A stretch of DNA of 64,000 nt, from the NCBI RefSeq assembly GCF_000495815.1, contig NZ_AWGE01000007.1, positions 248,001 through 312,000 on the forward strand, written 5' to 3'. The position numbers and the translations under genes are program-made. Every line of letters starts with the position of its first letter. The stretch's first letter is position 1. The notes under the pieces were generated by a model. The model did not search any database, had not been told where the DNA came from, and worked only from the letters and a program-made list of their open reading frames with translations. Positions 34,760-44,467 of the stretch are shown in pieces. Origin of the DNA: Asticcacaulis sp. AC466. GTDB taxonomy: Bacteria; Pseudomonadota; Alphaproteobacteria; Caulobacterales; Caulobacteraceae.

Positions 34760-35293
34760 ATGCCCAGCTACCTCCCGTCCCAGGCAGACCTGATCCAGCG
34801 CGCGCGCCAGGGTTCCGATGAGGCATTTTCGCGACTGGTCAACGACCATCAACAGGCGGTGCGCGGCTTCGTGCGCCGCCTGTGCGCATTGCCGGATGAT
34901 GCTGATGATCTGGCACAGGACGCCTTCGTGACCGCCTGGGCCAACCTGCACAAGCTGATTGACGGCGTGTCGTTTCGCACCTTTGTCTGTGGCATCGCCT
35001 ATCGTAAGGCGCTCAATGATCGCAGGCGGTTTAACCGTTCCGGCGCGCGCGATACTGAGTGGCAGGGCCTGACCCCGCAAAGCCATACATCAACTGTTGA
35101 TTCACGTCTGACCGTTCAGGCTGCGCTGGCACAATTGCCGATTGAGCAGCGCGCCGCCGTATCACTTTGCGTCGCCGGCGACTACAGCCACAGCGAAGCC
35201 GCTGAGATTTTGGGCCTTCCTTTGGGCACAGTTAAATCGCATATTCAGAAGGGGCGTGAAAAGCTCAACGCCCTGCTTGGAGTTTCGTCATGA
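34760..35293 (+). CDS. ECF-type RNA polymerase sigma factor
   Basis: A 177-residue sigma-70 family member of the extracytoplasmic-function type. Region 2 spans about 8-75 (EAFSRLVNDHQQAVRGFVRRL, DDADDLAQDAFVTAWANL). Region 4 spans about 115-170 (LAQLPIEQRAAVSLCVAGDYSHSEAAEILGLPLGTVKSHIQKG, of which GTVKSHIQKGREKL is the recognition helix). Its last 4 bases overlap the next gene, a membrane protein positioned as an anti-sigma factor. The operon also contains two paralogous small membrane proteins upstream. Confidence 0.92.
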   Translation: MPSYLPSQADLIQRARQGSDEAFSRLVNDHQQAVRGFVRRLCALPDDADDLAQDAFVTAWANLHKLIDGVSFRTFVCGIAYRKALNDRRRFNRSGARDTEWQGLTPQSHTSTVDSRLTVQAALAQLPIEQRAAVSLCVAGDYSHSEAAEILGLPLGTVKSHIQKGREKLNALLGVSS

Positions 35294-35607
35294 GTGAAGA
35301 CGCCCTGAAAGCCCTGTTGATGGCCGACGAACCGGCAACCCCGTTGGCGCGCGACCTGAGCTTTACCATTGAAGTTATGCAGAAGGTCGAACGCCGCCGC
35401 CTGATTGAAAACATCGCTCTGTGCACAGGTGCTTGCGCGGCCCTGGCCGTCTTGCTCTACATCGTCATGCCTCACGTTACGCCCGGACTTATCACCTTGG
35501 GGCAGGCGGCGACGCCAGCCGTCATTATGCTGGCCTGCCTCGCCATGGCGGCTTTTGGCTTGTATCAAATACGCCCGGCTTTACGGGAATTCGGTATCCG
35601 GCTCTAG
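35290..35607 (+). CDS. Putative anti-sigma factor, two-helix membrane protein
   Basis: A 105-residue protein with a cytoplasmic N-terminal part of about 40 residues (FTIEVMQKVERRRLIENI) and two helices (ALCTGACAALAVLLYIVMPHV and AVIMLACLAMAAFGLYQI). Overlap of 4 bases with the sigma gene argues for a coupled, stoichiometric partner. It lacks the zinc HxxxCxxC anti-sigma motif, so the assignment rests on position and topology. It converges with pcm, overlapping its end by 4 bases. Confidence 0.65.
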   Translation: MSEDALKALLMADEPATPLARDLSFTIEVMQKVERRRLIENIALCTGACAALAVLLYIVMPHVTPGLITLGQAATPAVIMLACLAMAAFGLYQIRPALREFGIRL

Positions 35608-36266
35608 TTTTCCCTGGCGACACCGGCGATAAGCGGTACGAATCTTACCTCGCCCAGGTCTTCCTTGAGAAAATCATCACCCTGCAATTTGACATAGCGC
35701 ATGAGCCGCTGTGTCGAGCCTTTCCCCAGGGGGCCAACCATGATGCCCTTGGGCTTTAGCTGTGCCAGCAAAGGGGTTGGCACTTCCGGCAAGGCGGCCG
35801 TGACCAGGATACGGTCGAACGGCGCCTGTTCCGGCCAGCCTTCCCAGCCATCGCCGAACCGGTAGATTATGTTTTCCAGCATAAGACGCTTATGGCGGAT
35901 TTCCGCCTCGACCATCAACGAGCGATATCGTTCGATGGTATAGACATAGCGCGCCAGCCGGCTCAGGACCGCGGTCTGATAACCGCTGCCGGTTCCGATT
36001 TCGAGTACACGGTGCCGCCCTTCTATCTTTAGCGCCTGGGTCATCAAGGCGACGATATAGGGTTGGGAAATGGTCTGACCGCAATTGATGGGAATAGCGG
36101 AGTCTTCCCAGGACCGGTCGAGGAAAAGCTCAGGCACAAATAGGTCACGCGGCGTATATTCCAGCGCGTGCAACAGCTTTTTATCTGTAATGTCCTGTGC
36201 CTTCAGCGTGTCGAGCAGGCGTTGCAGCCGGGTCCGCTCCGGACCGTCGTTGACTTTCTCAGACAT
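35604..36266 (-). CDS. pcm: Protein-L-isoaspartate O-methyltransferase
   Basis: A 220-residue SAM enzyme that repairs isoaspartyl damage in proteins. The SAM-binding motif I is [18 protein letters not shown] (about 84-101), preceded by [21 protein letters not shown], which marks the family. [21 protein letters not shown] follows. The start overlaps surE by 8 bases, the usual surE-pcm arrangement. Confidence 0.97.
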   Translation of the reverse strand: MSEKVNDGPERTRLQRLLDTLKAQDITDKKLLHALEYTPRDLFVPELFLDRSWEDSAIPINCGQTISQPYIVALMTQALKIEGRHRVLEIGTGSGYQTAVLSRLARYVYTIERYRSLMVEAEIRHKRLMLENIIYRFGDGWEGWPEQAPFDRILVTAALPEVPTPLLAQLKPKGIMVGPLGKGSTQRLMRYVKLQGDDFLKEDLGEVRFVPLIAGVAREN

Positions 36267-37056
36267 CGGCGGCGGTCTCCACTTTTTTCGGCGCCACCCC
36301 GCCGAGCGTTTTCTTCAGCCGGTACAGGGTCTCGTAGTGCGTAAGGTCGAGGTGCAGCGGCGTCACCGAGATGCGATTTTCGGCAACAGCCTTCAAATCG
36401 CTGCCGTCGGCCAGCTTCTGTTCGTAGTTATGAAAATCGATCCAATAGTAGTCGCGGCCGCGCGGATCGACACGCTTGACGGCGTGCATCTCATGCAGAT
36501 CGCGAATACCCTGTTTTGTGACCTCGACACCCGCCACGTCGTCAGCGCCGCAATTGGGAAAATTGATATTGATGATGCAATCCGACGGCCAGCCCTGCTG
36601 GATCAGGTTGCTGATGACCGGGGCGCCATATGTCTGCGCCGCTGACCACTGGGCTTCGATATCGACATCGAAGTCGAGACATTGCGAAAGGGAAATGGAG
36701 GGAATACCGAGGGACATACCTTGCAAGGCGCCCGCCACCGTGCCTGACAGGGTAACGTCCTGCGCCAGGTTGAACCCCCGATTGACACCGGACAGCACCA
36801 GATCTGGCGGTGCATCCATCAGGTCATTTACCGCAATCTGCACGCAGTCGGTCGGCGTGCCGGTGACGCAGAACCGCTTGTCTCCCAAGCGTTTGGCGCG
36901 CAGCGGATCATGCAGCGTGACGCCCCTGCCCTTGCCCGACTGTTCGTAGGTAGGCGCACACACCCAGACATCATCGCTCAGGGCGGTGGCGATATCGTAA
37001 AGCACCTTCAGGCCAAAGGCCTCGATGCCGTCGTCGTTGGTCAGCAGGATACGCAT
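36259..37056 (-). CDS. surE: 5'/3'-nucleotidase SurE
   Basis: A 265-residue metal-dependent nucleotidase active on nucleoside monophosphates, associated with stress survival. The N-terminus [19 protein letters not shown] carries the metal-binding DD (8-9), and [26 protein letters not shown] is diagnostic (short form SGTVAGA). I start at ATG 37056, where the conserved sequence begins, rather than an in-frame start 12 codons upstream. It overlaps pcm by 8 bases and follows serS. Confidence 0.96.
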   Translation of the reverse strand: MRILLTNDDGIEAFGLKVLYDIATALSDDVWVCAPTYEQSGKGRGVTLHDPLRAKRLGDKRFCVTGTPTDCVQIAVNDLMDAPPDLVLSGVNRGFNLAQDVTLSGTVAGALQGMSLGIPSISLSQCLDFDVDIEAQWSAAQTYGAPVISNLIQQGWPSDCIININFPNCGADDVAGVEVTKQGIRDLHEMHAVKRVDPRGRDYYWIDFHNYEQKLADGSDLKAVAENRISVTPLHLDLTHYETLYRLKKTLGGVAPKKVETAADV

Positions 37057-37120
37057 GCGCCGTTTGTACGGCGATTTGAAGCCGGTGAGCAAGGGGGCAG
37101 AGCCCCCTTTTTAGACGACT

Positions 37121-38404
37121 TTAGCCAATATGGGTAAGCCCGCCCATATAGGGTTGGAGCGCTGACGGGATGGCGATGCGACCGGCCTCATCCTGGTAAT
37201 TTTCCATGATCGCCACAAGAGTCCGTCCAACAGCGAGGCCCGAACCATTGAGCGTATGAACGAAGCGCGTGCCTTTGTCGCCGGCCTTGCGCGTGCGGGC
37301 ATCCATGCGGCGCGCCTGGAAGTCACCGCAGTTAGAGCAGGAAGAGATTTCGCGATAGGTGTTCTGCGACGGCAGCCACACTTCGAGATCGTAGGTCTTG
37401 CGCGCCCCGAAGCCCATATCGCCAGTACACAGCAACATGGTGCGGAAAGACAGATCGAGCTTTTTCAGGACAGCCTCAGCGCACGCCGTCATGCGGTCGT
37501 GCTCTTCACCCGATTGCTCCGGTGTGGTGATCGAAACGAGTTCGACCTTTTGGAACTGATGTTGGCGGATCATTCCCTTGGTGTCACGACCAGCAGACCC
37601 GGCTTCGGCGCGGAAACAGTTGGTCAGGGCGGTGAGCCGCAACGGCAACTCTTCCTCAGCTGTGATCGCCTCACGAACCAGATTGGTCAGAGTCACTTCG
37701 GCGGTCGGGATCAGGTAACGGTCGTCCGTCGTCTTGAACAGATCTTCCTCGAACTTCGGCAACTGGCCGGTCCCAAACAAGGTTTCCGCGCGGACCAGAA
37801 CCGGCGGATTGACCTCGGTGTAATCGTGCTCAAGCGTCTGAATATCCAGCATGAACTGGCCGATGGCGCGCTCCAGACGGGCCAACTGACCTTTCAGCAC
37901 CACAAAGCGCGCGCCGGACATCTTGGCGGCGGCTTCAAAATCCATCAGGCCGAGCGCTTCACCGAGATCAGCGTGATCCTTGGCGGTAAAGGCGAGGATA
38001 TTGGGCGCGCCATGTTTGCGCACCTCAACATTGCCCGCCTCGTCAGCGCCGTCCGGCACCTCATCGAGCGGCACATTGGGCAGTTCGGCCAGTTTGCTTT
38101 TCAAAGCTTCGCCAAACTCACGCTGCTTGGTTTCCTCAGATTCGATCGTGGTCTTCAGGCTCTCGACTTCAGCCATCAGGCCCTGGGCCTTGACCTCGTC
38201 CTTCTGGGCCTTAGCCTGACCGATCTGCTTAGAGACCTCGTTGCGGCGGCTTTGCGCGGCCTGAAACGCCGTCTGCGCGGCACGCAGGTCCGCATCCAAA
38301 GCCAGCAGCCCATCGACGTCCGACTGCGCCGTTTCGCGGCCACGGCGCGACCAGCCCTGAACGAAGTTCTGAGGGTTTTCGCGTAGAGCCTTGATATCGT
38401 GCAT
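37121..38404 (-). CDS. serS: Serine--tRNA ligase
   Basis: A 427-residue class II synthetase charging tRNA-Ser. The N-terminal coiled-coil arm (about 30-105) is clear, with [18 protein letters not shown]. The catalytic core shows [54 protein letters not shown] (motif 2), and near the end [20 protein letters not shown] (motif 3). Length is normal. It sits between tatC and surE in the conserved block. Confidence 0.98.
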   Translation of the reverse strand: MHDIKALRENPQNFVQGWSRRGRETAQSDVDGLLALDADLRAAQTAFQAAQSRRNEVSKQIGQAKAQKDEVKAQGLMAEVESLKTTIESEETKQREFGEALKSKLAELPNVPLDEVPDGADEAGNVEVRKHGAPNILAFTAKDHADLGEALGLMDFEAAAKMSGARFVVLKGQLARLERAIGQFMLDIQTLEHDYTEVNPPVLVRAETLFGTGQLPKFEEDLFKTTDDRYLIPTAEVTLTNLVREAITAEEELPLRLTALTNCFRAEAGSAGRDTKGMIRQHQFQKVELVSITTPEQSGEEHDRMTACAEAVLKKLDLSFRTMLLCTGDMGFGARKTYDLEVWLPSQNTYREISSCSNCGDFQARRMDARTRKAGDKGTRFVHTLNGSGLAVGRTLVAIMENYQDEAGRIAIPSALQPYMGGLTHIG

Positions 38405-38564
38405 GGTCTTAGCCTCGATTTATATACCGTTCACATCGCCCACTGCCGGGCGACATATCGCCGATGGGGATAAGCTATTGTGGCAGGGAGGGTCAAGGGG
38501 CCTTGGCACCGCGACGGTCCAGATACTACCGTCAAAGCCCTCGCCTTGCCTTATGGCAAACGCC

Positions 38565-39506
38565 TTATGCCGCCTTGCCCTTACGATTGAATTCGATAAC
38601 CTTCACGCACAGGATCGAAATTTCGTAAAGAAGGACGATGGGGATGGCCAACATGCACTGCGAAATCGGGTCCGGCGGAGTCACGATCGCGGCGACCACG
38701 ACAATAGCCAGGATGGCGTAACGACGGAACGATCCCAGCATCTTAGACGTCACAAGTCCCGTCAACCCGAGCAGGGTCAGGACGACCGGCAACTGAAAAC
38801 ACAGACCGAAGGCGATCATCAGGGTTTCAATCAGTTCCAGATATTCCGACACCTTGGGCATGAACTGAACGACCACGCCGCCGGACGCAACCACCTGCTG
38901 ATTCAACGAGAACCACAACACCATCGGCAGCATGAGGAAATAGACCATCGCCATCCCGAGAAGGAAAAGAATCGGCGCGGCCAAAAGAAACGGCAGGAAT
39001 GCCATGCGCTCGCGCCTATACAGGCCTGGCGCCACAAACCGATAAACCTGGAAGGCAAGTACCGGAAAGCTGACAATCACACCGCCGAACATGGCCAGCC
39101 GGAGGTTGGTAAAGAACACCTCAAGCGGCGCCGTGGCGATCAGCGGAATATCCTTGACGTTGGCAATCGTCTTCAACCCCAACAGGACACCGATCAAATC
39201 GAACGGGCCCGCGTGGCCATGCGCCTGCTGTTCTGTGTAGAGCGAGGACGCAACGGCCAGCGGACGCGTCAGAGCGGACAGAATATGATTGTGGAAGCAG
39301 TAACAGCCGATAACACAGGCGAGAAACGCCACAACCATGATGATGATGCGCGACCGCAACTCAATCAAATGGTCCATCAAAGGCGCACGCGAGGCCTCAA
39401 TATCCAGTTCGTCCGGATCGGCGGTCACGTAGCCGCGCTTCGCCTTGTCCTCTATAATGGAGGTCTCGGCCGCCTTGGGGACCGGCAATTTGATTTCGTC
39501 GGTCAT
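38565..39506 (-). CDS. tatC: Sec-independent protein translocase TatC
   Basis: A 313-residue six-helix membrane protein that recognises twin-arginine signal peptides. Typical marks are PLMDHLIELRSRIIIMVVAF near 39-58, TAPLEVFFTNLRLAMFGG, FPVLAFQVYRFVAPGLYRRER, and the C-terminal AIVTPPDPISQCMLAIPIVLLYEISI. The N-terminal extension of about 40 residues is longer than in E. coli. It overlaps the end of tatB by 4 bases. Confidence 0.97.
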   Translation of the reverse strand: MTDEIKLPVPKAAETSIIEDKAKRGYVTADPDELDIEASRAPLMDHLIELRSRIIIMVVAFLACVIGCYCFHNHILSALTRPLAVASSLYTEQQAHGHAGPFDLIGVLLGLKTIANVKDIPLIATAPLEVFFTNLRLAMFGGVIVSFPVLAFQVYRFVAPGLYRRERMAFLPFLLAAPILFLLGMAMVYFLMLPMVLWFSLNQQVVASGGVVVQFMPKVSEYLELIETLMIAFGLCFQLPVVLTLLGLTGLVTSKMLGSFRRYAILAIVVVAAIVTPPDPISQCMLAIPIVLLYEISILCVKVIEFNRKGKAA

Positions 39507-40174
39507 GTACCGCTTCTCTTGCTGCCGCTTGCTTTGGCGCCCGCCTTAGCGGCGCTGCGCGATGCGGTCTTTTTTTCCAGGGACGTATTCTGGGGCGTAC
39601 TCTGGGGCGTATCCGGTGTCGAGTCGGCAGCGATGGCGGCTTTCGCCTTACGGGCAGGCTTGGGCTTGGGCGCCGCTTCCGGGGCAGTCTGCACTCCCGC
39701 AGCGACTTCGGCTATCGCCTTGGGCTTACGAACGCGCTTCGGCTTCGTTGTCGCCTCATCGGCCGGCTTACCTTGCGGCGGAAGCCCCGCCATCTGCGGG
39801 TCCGACACTTCGGCGTGCGTCCCCAAATCGGCTGCATCGGGCGAAGCAATATCGGTCTGGCCAGAGTAATAATGGGTGCCCGGATTGATGCTGTTATTGA
39901 TATCGCTTTCGATGGCCTTCATTTGATGCGTCATATCATCCAGACCGGATATTCGTCCGGACCTAAGCGCATCGACTTCCTTGCGCAGGTCATCAAGTTC
40001 GCTCTGTCGCGCCATGTCGTCGAAGGACGTCCGGAAATCGTCGGCCATCCGGCGCATCTTGCCGACAAACCGGCCAAGCTGGCGCAGAAGCTTGGGCAGG
40101 TCTTTCGGACCCACCACGACCAACGCCACGACAGCAATAAGGATGAGCTCACCGCCCCCGATACCGGGCACCAT
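39503..40174 (-). CDS. tatB: Sec-independent protein translocase TatB
   Basis: A 223-residue partner of TatC in the Tat receptor complex. One N-terminal helix (GGGELILIAVVALVVVGPKDLPKLLRQLG region, with GPKDLPKLLRQLGRFVGKMR as the hinge and amphipathic helix) is followed by a charged coiled coil and a long Ala/Lys/Pro-rich tail (PKPKPARKAKAAIAAD). The tail length makes it larger than E. coli TatB, as is usual in this class. Between tatA and tatC. Confidence 0.95.
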   Translation of the reverse strand: MVPGIGGGELILIAVVALVVVGPKDLPKLLRQLGRFVGKMRRMADDFRTSFDDMARQSELDDLRKEVDALRSGRISGLDDMTHQMKAIESDINNSINPGTHYYSGQTDIASPDAADLGTHAEVSDPQMAGLPPQGKPADEATTKPKRVRKPKAIAEVAAGVQTAPEAAPKPKPARKAKAAIAADSTPDTPQSTPQNTSLEKKTASRSAAKAGAKASGSKRSGT

Positions 40175-40240
40175 GTGAAAGACTTTCTCTTAGAATTCTG
40201 AGGCCTGCATCACGCGTGATGCCCTAAGCCGTGAGGAAAC

Positions 40241-40426
40241 TCAAGCCTTGGGCTCGTCTTCGGCCTTTTTGGTCTTCACCTCGTCTTCGTCGTCCTTCAG
40301 GCCGTTCTTGAACGCCTTGATGCCTTTGGCCGCGTCGCCCATAAGCCCGGACAGCTTACCGCCGCCGAACAAAACCAGGACCAAGACCCCGACAATCAAC
40401 CAGTGCCATATACTTAAGCTACCCAT
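40241..40426 (-). CDS. tatA: Sec-independent protein translocase TatA
   Basis: A 61-residue pore-forming Tat component. The N-terminal helix ([20 protein letters not shown]), the [20 protein letters not shown] hinge and amphipathic helix, and an acidic/basic tail ([19 protein letters not shown]) are classic. A strong AAGGAG ribosome site precedes the ATG. First gene of tatABC on this strand, 66 bases before tatB. Confidence 0.97.
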   Translation of the reverse strand: MGSLSIWHWLIVGVLVLVLFGGGKLSGLMGDAAKGIKAFKNGLKDDEDEVKTKKAEDEPKA

Positions 40427-40577
40427 TTTAATCTCCTTAAACCTGCTGCCCCCGCCTTAAAGATGGTGGCGCAGGTCCCAAATGTCAGTCCATACGGACA
40501 GATTTACGTCCTTATAGTCGCAGAGCGTCCCATCGCGAAAGTCTTTTTTCCACGACATCCCGACACATCCTGGTCAT

Positions 40578-41219
40578 TCAGTCTTTCTCAAAAAAATCCT
40601 GCGCGAACTCGGTCTCTTCCATTTCTTCCAGTAGCAGCGGGTCCTCCGTCGTCTGCCCATTGGACGGATCGGGCACCATGAAATCGGCAGGCACATTTAT
40701 ATCCAGCAGACCAGCGGCGCGCATCTCCGCTGCACCCGGCAGGTCGGCCAGGGAGGGTAGCGAAAACTGCTCAAGAAAATAGTCCGTAGTGCCATATGTC
40801 ACCGGCCGCCCCGGTGTCCGGCGACGCCCCCGCAACTTGATGAGATTCATTTCATGCAACACATCAAGCGTGCCGCGCGACAGCCCCACCCCGCGCACGG
40901 ATTCGATTTCCGCGCGCGTCACCGGCTGATGGTAGGCGATAATGGCCAGGGTCTCCAGCGCGGCCTTGGACAGCCGGCGCGGCTCCTCACGTTCCTCGAC
41001 CATCAGATAGGCCAGGTCCGGCGCGGTCCGAAACTGCCAACGATCATTGATGATCTCCAGCGACACGCCTCGCCCGGAATAGCGGGCCCGCAAGGCAGCC
41101 AGCGCCTTGCCCACCTCGGCGCCTTCGGGCAGACGGTAAGCGATTTCCGACGCCGACAACGGACCGTCGGCGGCGAACAGCAGGGCTTCGATGGCCCGTT
41201 CCAGGGTTTCAGGCGTCAT
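40578..41219 (-). CDS. scpB: Segregation and condensation protein B
   Basis: A 213-residue winged-helix protein that joins ScpA and SMC in the chromosome condensin. It reads LERAIEALLFAADGPLSASEIAYRLPEG, LSKAALETLAIIAYHQPVTRAEIESVRGV (short form IAYHQPVTRAEIE) and PVTYGTTDYFLEQFSLPSLADLP, all characteristic. The acidic tail is variable. It overlaps scpA by 11 bases. Confidence 0.96.
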   Translation of the reverse strand: MTPETLERAIEALLFAADGPLSASEIAYRLPEGAEVGKALAALRARYSGRGVSLEIINDRWQFRTAPDLAYLMVEEREEPRRLSKAALETLAIIAYHQPVTRAEIESVRGVGLSRGTLDVLHEMNLIKLRGRRRTPGRPVTYGTTDYFLEQFSLPSLADLPGAAEMRAAGLLDINVPADFMVPDPSNGQTTEDPLLLEEMEETEFAQDFFEKD

Positions 41220-42090
41220 TGGACGCTCCGTCGCTCTTGTTGATCAGGGCCTGACGTTTGCGCATGTAGAGGGTTTCGAACGTGGCCAGTTGTTGAAGTT
41301 GCAGATGCCCTTCCTTGGCCAATTCTAGCGAAGCCGAAAGGGTCGAGGCGACATAGGACACGCGACGCGGCCCACCGGCGCTGCGCGGCTGCGGCGCTAC
41401 CTCGTCCAGAGCCGTCCAATTATTGAGCTTCGGCAACTGTGCCCGCAAATTGTCGCGCGCGTCTTCCAGCGAATAGGCTTCGATCCGGCGCGTCGGATCG
41501 TAATGACGTTCCAGTTCGCGGCGACGCTGCGTCACATAGGCACTCATCAGGTCGAACACATTGGCCTCGATGCGCGAAGATGGGATAATCAGGCGGGCTT
41601 CCGGGTCGCCCCGCGCAAACACATCGCGACGCAGTTGCGGGCGCGACGTCAGCGCCTCCACCGCCTTGCGCATGGCCTCCAGCTTTTTCAGGCGGTAGGC
41701 CAGAGACAGGGCCAACTCTTCCGGCGCCGGTTCGTTGGTCGCCTTGCGTTCAGTTTTCGGTAACAGCAGGCGCGATTTGAGATAGGCGAGCCAAGACGCC
41801 ATCACCAGATAGTCGGCAGCCAGGGCAAAGCGCAGGCGGCGCGCTTCCTGTATAAAGGTCAGATATTGTTCCGCCAGGCGCGTAATTGAAATCTTCAGAA
41901 GGTCAACTTTTTGCTGGCGCGCCAGGGCCAGAAGCACATGCAGCGGCCCTTCATAGCCATCAAGATCAAGGATCAGCGCCTCATCGCTGGCAATCTCCTC
42001 GGCGACCTCGGGACCGGGACCGTCGAAATCGAGACGCCTTTGCAGCACATCGTTTTCGAACCCTTTGGGGGCGGTGTCCCGCGTGCTCAT
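41209..42090 (-). CDS. scpA: Segregation and condensation protein A
   Basis: A 293-residue kleisin subunit of the SMC condensin. The family core is seen as LDLDGYEGPLHVLLALARQQKVDLLKISIT (short form YEGPLHVLLALARQQKVDLL), ADYLVMASWLAYLKSRLLLP, and the C-terminal winged helix with FVTTLELAKEG-like TLSASLELAKEGHLQLQQL. It overlaps nagZ by 4 bases and scpB by 11, so the genes are probably coupled. Confidence 0.96.
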   Translation of the reverse strand: MSTRDTAPKGFENDVLQRRLDFDGPGPEVAEEIASDEALILDLDGYEGPLHVLLALARQQKVDLLKISITRLAEQYLTFIQEARRLRFALAADYLVMASWLAYLKSRLLLPKTERKATNEPAPEELALSLAYRLKKLEAMRKAVEALTSRPQLRRDVFARGDPEARLIIPSSRIEANVFDLMSAYVTQRRRELERHYDPTRRIEAYSLEDARDNLRAQLPKLNNWTALDEVAPQPRSAGGPRRVSYVASTLSASLELAKEGHLQLQQLATFETLYMRKRQALINKSDGASNDA

Positions 42091-43190
42091 CTCGACCCCT
42101 GCGCCGTCACCGGCTCAGCCGTCGCCTGACGTTCCATAGCCTGACCTTCGGTGGGATCACGGTGCAACTCTGCAATGTTACCACGCGCCAAAACGCCATC
42201 GAAGCGCGCCCGTGCCTCGACGACATCCAACGGTTCGGGCGTCTTCAATATACGGGTCAATGCGGCCTTTGCCCGGCGAAGGGCTTCACCTTTCAGCTTC
42301 GGCGTTTCATTCAGGACCTGCCTCATCTGGTCCATTTGGCCGTTACAATGCAGCAGCACGTCACAACCCGCCCGCAAGGATGCCTTTGCCCGCTTGTTCA
42401 ACGCACCGGACAGGGCGTTCATCGACAGATCGTCGGTAACTAAAAGGCCGTCGAAACCGATGACGTCGCGCACCAGCTTAAGGCATTTCCGTGACGTTGT
42501 TCCCGGGTTACGCCGGTCTATCGCCGTGTATAGGACATGGGCAGTCATAGCGATCGGCATATCGGCATTGACCTGGAACGGGTAGAAATCGACAGCCATA
42601 AGATCGTCAAGAGAGCTATCGACACGCGGCAGGTCGTTGTGCGAATCGGCCCCTGCCCGTCCATGCCCAGGAATATGCTTGATGACCGGCAGAACCCCGC
42701 CCGCCAGCAGACCTTCGGCGCAGGCCCGGCCCATGACGGCAACATCCTGAGCCGTGGGCGCGTAGGCGCGGTCACCGACAACATCGTGCGCGCCGGCTTG
42801 CGGAACATCGAGTACGGGCGCGCAGTCAACATTGATCCCCAATGCGCGCAGGTCATGCGCCATAAGGCGTGCGCCGAGGCGGATTATCTCCCGCTGCTCC
42901 AATGAATCGTTACTGACTTCGCCGAACCGTGACGCTGGCGGATAGTCCGGCCAATGCGGCGGCCGCAAACGGCGCACGCGGCCACCTTCCTGGTCGATCA
43001 GAACAAGCGCGTCATGCCCCACCAGGGCTTTCAGTGACGCCACAAGCGCCTTGACCTGATCCGGCGTCTCGATATTACGGCGAAACAGTATGAAGCCGAG
43101 GGGCTGAGCATCGGCGAAAAACCGCGCCTCTTCCGCCGTCAACTTCGTACCGCCCAAACCGAAAATACAGGCGCCGATTCCCCTGGCCAT
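42087..43190 (-). CDS. nagZ: Beta-N-acetylhexosaminidase NagZ (GH3)
   Basis: A 367-residue cytosolic enzyme removing N-acetylglucosamine from peptidoglycan turnover products. The family loop is VIKHIPGHGRAGADSHNDLP, containing the catalytic His, and DDLSMNAL carries the nucleophile aspartate. LVSIDQEGGRV appears as LVLIDQEGGRVRRL. It overlaps the preceding SPOR gene by 1 base and scpA by 4, suggesting co-transcription of wall recycling with condensin genes. Confidence 0.96.
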   Translation of the reverse strand: MARGIGACIFGLGGTKLTAEEARFFADAQPLGFILFRRNIETPDQVKALVASLKALVGHDALVLIDQEGGRVRRLRPPHWPDYPPASRFGEVSNDSLEQREIIRLGARLMAHDLRALGINVDCAPVLDVPQAGAHDVVGDRAYAPTAQDVAVMGRACAEGLLAGGVLPVIKHIPGHGRAGADSHNDLPRVDSSLDDLMAVDFYPFQVNADMPIAMTAHVLYTAIDRRNPGTTSRKCLKLVRDVIGFDGLLVTDDLSMNALSGALNKRAKASLRAGCDVLLHCNGQMDQMRQVLNETPKLKGEALRRAKAALTRILKTPEPLDVVEARARFDGVLARGNIAELHRDPTEGQAMERQATAEPVTAQGSR

Positions 43191-43963
43191 TATTTTACGA
43201 TGCAGTCATGCCCGGCTGCCTTGAGCGCCGAACAGAAGGACTTGGCCTTTTCAGATGTCAGACCCGTGAATGCCGTGCGATAAAAGGTGCCGTTAGGCGT
43301 TGTAACTTTTTCGATCTTCTTGCCGGCGCCGCCGACGAAGAGACCATAGGATGAAGCCACCTTAGCATATTCGCTGTTGGCGATATCGGTCGAGGTGAAG
43401 GCGCCGATCTGCACCGACGCACCGCCGGCCGCGCTGGTCAGCTTGAGCGGAGGAGTCGACGACGACGTAGCGGCAGCGGCGGGCGCGGCCGAAGAAACGG
43501 ACGACGTAGAGGTAGACGAAGGTGCCGGGGCCGCGCTGGTCGCCGTCAGGGCGCTATCGCTCGCCTGTGACGGTAGCGGTCCGGTGATCGGCGCGACAGG
43601 CGCTGGGGCAACATCAACAGTCGGCGCCGGACGTTGACCCGGCACTTCTGACCCTGGCGTAAAGGTGGCAACACTTGCGTCGTTCATATCCTGATCGGTC
43701 AGCGGCTTAGCGTCCTGAACCTGACCTTCCTTGATATCTCCAATCGAATCACCGACTTCCGGTGCGATCTTGCCATGTTTATTCAGGCCCGAATTATACA
43801 GAATGACCACGACAAGCAGAAGAACGACAAGACAGATACCGCTCACGATAAGGGTCACCGGCGCCTGGTCGCGCGAAGACGGCGTCCGGCGCGGTTCGTA
43901 ACTCAGATTGTCTTCGGTCGGTGGCGAATAGGTGCCGCGATCTTCCCGGTCAAAGTCTGACAT
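43190..43963 (-). CDS. SPOR-domain membrane protein
   Basis: A 257-residue bitopic protein. A charged cytoplasmic region precedes one helix (VTLIVSGICLVVLLLVVVIL) at about 36-55, then a low-complexity Ser/Ala/Thr/Pro linker and a C-terminal SPOR domain (VQIGAFTSTDIANSEYAKVA, GTFYRTAFTGL, FCSALKAAGHDCIV). SPOR domains bind denuded glycan at the septum, pointing to division or wall remodelling. ATG 43963 is favoured over a start 10 codons upstream. Located before nagZ as in Caulobacter. Confidence 0.9.
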   Translation of the reverse strand: MSDFDREDRGTYSPPTEDNLSYEPRRTPSSRDQAPVTLIVSGICLVVLLLVVVILYNSGLNKHGKIAPEVGDSIGDIKEGQVQDAKPLTDQDMNDASVATFTPGSEVPGQRPAPTVDVAPAPVAPITGPLPSQASDSALTATSAAPAPSSTSTSSVSSAAPAAAATSSSTPPLKLTSAAGGASVQIGAFTSTDIANSEYAKVASSYGLFVGGAGKKIEKVTTPNGTFYRTAFTGLTSEKAKSFCSALKAAGHDCIVK

Positions 43964-44209
43964 GGTGAACTTCCCCAAACCCGGCGTCCTCACACCGGAA
44001 AAACAAACATAATTCTGATTCCGGCGCGGGTGTCCCGCAGAATCGGACGCGAACTATAGAGGGTACAGGACGATTTTGGCACCCCTGTGGCCAAAAATGT
44101 CCGCAAGTGGCGTGCTGCACCATCAGACGTCGCCTTGGGCTATTGCCCCTTTATTCCAGGCTTCTTATCTAGATATCGGTCTCAATGCGGCCCACAAGGA
44201 GAAAATGCT

Positions 44210-44467
44210 ATGACGAGTGTCACGGATAATGCTGCCGAAAGCCAGTTCGAATTGAATATCGACGGCCATATCGCCCATGCCGATTACCGGATAGCCGGCG
44301 ACACTTTGTATATCGACTATGTTGAAGCGCCCCCTGCGCTGCGCGGTACGGGCGCCGCCGGACGCCTTATGGAGGGGGTGATGCAGGCGGCGGCAGAGCG
44401 TCATCTGTCCGTCGTGCCAATCTGTGGCTATGCCGCGGCGTGGATGCGCCGGCACCGCACGCTCTGA
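44210..44467 (+). CDS. Small GNAT-like N-acetyltransferase (YjdJ type)
   Basis: An 85-residue protein of the short GNAT group. It shows FELNIDGHIAHADYRIAGDTLYIDYVEAPPALRG (core LYIDYVEAPPALRGTGAAGR with the acetyl-CoA loop RGTGAAGRLMEGV), then VVPICGYAAAWMRRH, matching the usual LCPYA-W-hydrophobic end. ATG 44210 has AGGAG upstream. Substrate unknown. Convergent with the large FlaEY-like gene. Confidence 0.88.
   Translation: MTSVTDNAAESQFELNIDGHIAHADYRIAGDTLYIDYVEAPPALRGTGAAGRLMEGVMQAAAERHLSVVPICGYAAAWMRRHRTL

Noticed and set aside
37256-38386. 376-codon open frame opposite serS
   Set aside because: Shadow of an unmistakable seryl-tRNA synthetase gene.
38391-39869. 492-codon open frame opposite tatC and tatB
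   Set aside because: Antisense shadow of two clear Tat genes; composition is not protein-like in its first half.
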